A stretch of DNA of 64,000 nt from Pelagophyceae sp. CCMP2097. Its lineage: Eukaryota; Sar; Pelagophyceae. The translations under genes and the position numbers were made by a program. Location: positions 75,653 through 139,652 of the forward strand of contig MU657210.1 in assembly GCA_026770575.1 (NCBI GenBank). The letters are read 5' to 3'. Below, one piece after another: positions 60,843-64,000 of this stretch. Below the pieces are notes generated by a model. It did not search any database. It saw only the letters and a list, made by a program, of their open reading frames with translations, and was not told the DNA's origin. Each line of letters begins with the position of its first letter. Within the stretch, counting starts at the first letter, position 1.

Positions 60843-62821
60843 ATGCACGTCGACTCGGGAATCGCGGCGCCGTCAGGTGCTCCTGTTCCGCCCCGCCGTC
60901 CGTCCTTGACCCCGCTTTAGCGACGGCGCGGCGGAACGTCGCCGTCGTTGGGTCTTCCGGCGGCGGGACAGTGCTCCTGTCCAACCCGTCCGAGCTCCTC
61001 GCAGCCATCGAGGCGCAGCTCGCGCGTGTCGCCGGTGCGCCCCTCGCCGCGGCCCGGAGATGGCCTTCGACACTCGCAAAGGACGGCACGATGCGAAGGA
61101 GAGAGGTTTTAAAGACGGACGCTTCGATTCAAAACGCTCTGACCGCGAAACGCCCCAGGCGGCGCGACGATCAGCGCGGCGCAGTCCCGACGCGACAGCG
61201 TCTGAACCTCGCCGCTGCCTCACAAGACGAAGCGTTTCCGATCGAACGTTGTCCCCGCAGGTTCGTCTGCTGCGACGCGCCGCTCGACTCCGCGCACGGC
61301 CGCTGCGGCGCCGCGCTGTGGGTCGTCGACCTGCACCGCGGCTGGCGCGAGCCCGTGTGCGTGCTCCGCGGTGAACTGCACGCGGTCAACGAGCGCGCCC
61401 GCGAGCTCGACGCCTCGCTCGCCGAGCGCGTGCCCAAGCTCGACGGCGTCATCGCCGTCTCGTCGGATGCGCGCAACGGCGGCGCCAATGCGGCGGTGCT
61501 GCGCGCGGCGGGTGCCGCCAAGGTACCCATCGTGGGCACGGGCGGCACGTCGCTCAGCGTGGCGGCGGCCATGTACGGCTGCAAGCTCTGCGGCAACGCC
61601 GGCGGCTCCGTCGGGACCACGTCGGCGACCAAGGCCATCGGCGTCGCCGCGTCGCTCGCCGGCGCCTGGGGCGTAGGGTATCTGCCCGCTCACGACCGCC
61701 GCGCCGCTCCTTGGCGCAGCGTCGTCAACGAGTGCATCCCCGCGCTCGTCTGCGTGGCGTGCTGCGACGCCCTCCTCGCTTTGGTCGGGGCTGCGCCGCA
61801 GCTGCGCGTTTTGCTCAAGGGCGTCGCCGCGCCCGCCGTCGGCGCCGTCGCGGCGCTGCGTTTCTCGGGTGGCGTCGTGGGCGCGCCGACGGCTGTGCTC
61901 GCGGGGTCCGTCGTCGGGACCATGTGCAACGGGTCCGCCTGCGCGGCGCTCGTGATGGCCGCGCTCTTCGCCCAACTCGTCGGCCGCCGCGCCCTTTTGG
62001 ATCCGAAGAGACATGGAGCGCTGTGGTCGTTGGGACGAATGGCCGTCGGTCGTGACGCGTCGAAAACGTAGGCCCCTTCGGCGGTGGCCGAGTGCGCGCG
62101 GCGGTCGGCGCCGGCGACGGCGGCTTCGTTCCTCGTCGGCGGCGCTCTCCCGGCGCTTCTTGGCTGCGCGGGGTTCGCGCTGTCGGGCCCCGCGTCCGCG
62201 GCGGCGGCGGGGCTGCGGTGGGTCATGCACGTTTCGCTGGCGCGGAGCTGGTGCGCTGCCTTGGTCGGCGCGTTGATGTCGTACGGGGCTCGGCGCGGGT
62301 GGTACCACGCCTACGTGCTGCCCCTCATCGCTTTGGAGCACGAAATCGCGGCGCTCGCGGCGCTCGGGGCGTTAGACGCCGTCTGCCTCTGCGCATGTGG
62401 CGCCGGCGCCTGCGCGGCGCAGCTGGCCGTGCCGCGCAGACCGACGGCGGACGGGGACGTGGCTTTGGCGTGCCGCGGGCTGCTCGTGAACGTGGCCTGC
62501 GGCGACTACGTAGAAGCGTGCTACCCGTTCCTCGACCGAGACGCTGCGCTCCAGCTCGCCACCTACGCGGTGAGTGCGTTTTGTCGAGAGGGACCCTTTT
62601 CGCGCATCTCATGATGAACGCAGGCGGCGGCACTCGGCGCGGCGGTGAGCGCCGGGTCGCGTTCGACGGCGTACATCCCCTTGCCGCTCGCGGCGTGCAT
62701 CGCGCACCGACCGCTGGACCTGCTGCTCGGGATGTGTCTCGCGTTTGTGATCCCTTTTGGTGTCGGCTGTGCAGTCAACGTCCGAGCGAATGCGGCGGCG
62801 CCCAAGCAACGAGCGGCGTGA
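60843..62821 (+). CDS. polytopic membrane protein, family unknown
   Basis: Starts at ATG 60843 (MHVDSGIAAPS); an intron with GTGCTC donor (60877) and TTAG acceptor joins ATARRNVAVVGSSGGGTVLL and SNPSELLAAIEAQLARVAGA. A further splice, acceptor near 61260, leads to FVCCDAPLDSAHGRCGAALW, VIAVSSDARNGGANAAVLRA and PIVGTGGTSLSVAAAMYGCK, LCGNAGGSVGTTSATKAIGV, a Gly/Ser/Thr-rich region. Then about eight hydrophobic spans follow (GVAAPAVGAVAALRF, FLVGGALPALLGCAGFALSG, and others) over two more exons (joins near 61970-62060 and 62570-62620), ending FVIPFGVGCAVNVRANAA. The N-terminal part looks like a nucleotide/sugar-binding alpha-beta domain ahead of a transporter-like membrane part; I do not recognise the family. 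Confidence 0.6.
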
Positions 62822-63293
62822 GCAGCCCGGCGAAGAGCGCCCGAACGAAAGCCGCGCGTAAATAATCTGTCTCGGAACCTCTGGGTGAGCACGGAGCTAA
62901 CGTCCTGGGCAGTCTCTCGATGCAACCCAGGTACGCGGTACATCCTCATCCCGAATGAACTCGAAAAAGCCGCTGACGCCCCGCCTCCCAACCGGCAACG
63001 CCAACGAACCAGACCGAAGTGCCAAAGTGACTGGGCGTCCATACCACCGCGAGGAGACGCCGCGCTATATGTGCTGACGCGCTCTCCGAGGCCTTGGCTC
63101 CGGGCCTCTGGGCCTGGTTGCCAACCTTTGACTCGGGTTTGGCGGTTATTCCCCTTTGGGACATCCCCACCCAGGGTGGATCTTAAGCAATCAACAGGAG
63201 GGTCCCGGGTCGCCGAAAAGGAGGGATTCGCAGTCGCCAAGTCGCAGTCGCAAGCTCAACCTGCGGTCTTGCGCAGCGGCGCGCGCGTCTCGG
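62822..63293. other. intergenic stretch
   Basis: 472 bp between two plus-strand genes. No supported feature; presumed promoter of the 63294 gene. Confidence 0.4.
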
Positions 63294-64000
63294 ATGGTGT
63301 CGGCGGTCGCGTTCGCCTGCGTTGTCGCCGTCTCGGCGGCGCGGCTCCATCCGACGCGCGTGGCGCGCGGCGGCGGCGCGGCGGCTACTATCGTGGGTGC
63401 GGACGGCGCCTTCCAAGCAGACGCCTTGGAGGCCGTCGCCGCCGGCGGCGCCGTCAAGGGCGTCGTCGCAGCCTACGGCACGACGCGGACGGCCAAGCTT
63501 TTGGACGCCGCCTTTTCCGGCGCTGCTTTTTGCGCCCTGGACGGCGCCGTCGACGCCCAAGTGCTCGAAGGCTGCCTTGTCTTGAAGTGCGACGCCGACG
63601 CCGCGGGCGCAGCCTTCGCCGGCGCCTGCGCAGACGTCGTCGTCCTGAGCGTCTGGACCGCAGACGACGCCGCGGTAAGCAGGCAGGCCCTTGCCGTCGG
63701 GGCGGTCTCGACTGGTCTCTCTACCTGTCTCGACCCGTCTCTACCTGTCTATAATTGTATAAACATGCCTCACGCGGCCGCGCTAGGTCGAGGCGGTGGC
63801 GGAGGCGGCTTCTGCGGTCTCGGCCGCCGAGGGCGTGAAGCCGGCGCTTATCATCGTTGTCCACGACTCAGAGTCCGGCGCGGACCAGGAAACCCGGCTC
63901 CAGACCGCCGCGGGCACCGCCTTTGGCAGCGTCAGCGTCGTCGCGCTGCCGCACGCGACGTACGAGGCCGACGCCTACGCGGCGGCCTGCGGCGTTGTCG
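63294..64000 (+). CDS. secreted or plastid-targeted protein, 3' truncated by window
   Basis: Start ATG 63294 (MVSAVAFACVVAVSAARLHP), a signal peptide followed by a basic segment that could direct bipartite plastid import. The body is very Ala-rich: IVGADGAFQADALEAVAAGG, KGVVAAYGTTRTAKLLDAAF, DVVVLSVWTADDAA. An intron (GTAAGC donor at 63674, CTAG acceptor at 63787) leads to VEAVAEAASAVSAAEG, KPALIIVVHDSESGADQET and VVALPHATYEADAYAAA. The order (truncated P-loop-like segment, DVVVL, then IIVVHD) recalls the GTPase part of RHD3/Sey1-type proteins with a degenerate nucleotide site, but that is a weak resemblance. The gene continues past the window. Confidence 0.5.
   Translation, partial: MVSAVAFACVVAVSAARLHPTRVARGGGAAATIVGADGAFQADALEAVAAGGAVKGVVAAYGTTRTAKLLDAAFSGAAFCALDGAVDAQVLEGCLVLKCDADAAGAAFAGACADVVVLSVWTADDAAVSRQALAVGAVSTGLSTCLDPSLPVYNCINMPHAAALGRGGGGGGFCGLGRRGREAGAYHRCPRLRVRRGPGNPAPDRRGHRLWQRQRRRAAARDVRGRRLRGGLRRC

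Overview
This is nuclear DNA from a GC-rich, intron-bearing microbial eukaryote, not a prokaryote. It has core histone genes, short spliceosomal introns (about 45-200 bp), a cytosolic ATP-citrate lyase, dynactin Arp10, CAF-1 and MORN/BTB-kelch proteins. A plastid-type pyruvate dehydrogenase E1, secretory-type presequences on several enzymes and a probable selenoprotein point to a photosynthetic stramenopile. The pelagophyte Aureococcus anophagefferens fits best; that assignment is inference from gene content. One run of 246 N marks an assembly gap at 34547-34792. Exon joins below were derived by hand from splice-site phase and conserved motifs; GTGCGC/GTGCGT donors are common and several introns appear to use GC donors.

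Layout. 0.3-5.5 kb: a GILT-family thiol reductase with in-frame TGA at the first active-site Cys, then a six-exon ATP-citrate lyase. 5.7-11.1 kb: four minus-strand genes (RING/coiled-coil, acidic-basic small protein, long coiled-coil, Ser-rich protein with leucine-rich tail). 11.7-14 kb: an RCC1-like gene facing a gene that joins a TALE homeodomain to a RING-H2 finger. 15-18 kb: secreted-repeat fragment, F-box gene, small N-myristoylated protein. 18.4-27.3 kb: non-canonical poly(A) polymerase, MORN protein, cap 2'-O-methyltransferase, KCTD-type BTB-kelch protein and a decayed kelch fragment.

27.8-33.7 kb is a chromatin-replication block: divergent H2B/H2A and H3/H4 pairs, each mRNA ending in the same lineage-specific form of the histone 3' stem-loop, followed by the CAF-1 large subunit (the H3-H4 chaperone), which carries a C-terminal PCNA-binding peptide. 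33.8-44.7 kb: interrupted WD40 gene, F-box/RCC1 gene, multi-pass membrane protein, RoxA-like ribosomal oxygenase, membrane-anchored cyclophilin-like protein and a triple SH3-like-repeat coiled-coil protein.

44.9-64 kb: an intronless 1857-residue nuclear dynamin-like GTPase with FG-like segments and a terminal SUMO-interacting motif; divergent from it a plastid-type PDH E1 in which alpha and beta subunits are one polypeptide; a 1325-residue BPI/LBP-like plus PqiA-like membrane protein; Arp10; an unnamed polytopic membrane protein; and a secreted or plastid-targeted protein running off the end. ATP-citrate lyase (cytosol) and PDH E1 (plastid) supply acetyl-CoA in two compartments. The most unusual items are the E1 alpha-beta fusion, the lipid-binding/PqiA fusion, the homeodomain-RING gene with a duplicated 3' splice site, the Sec-GILT and the nuclear GTPase.
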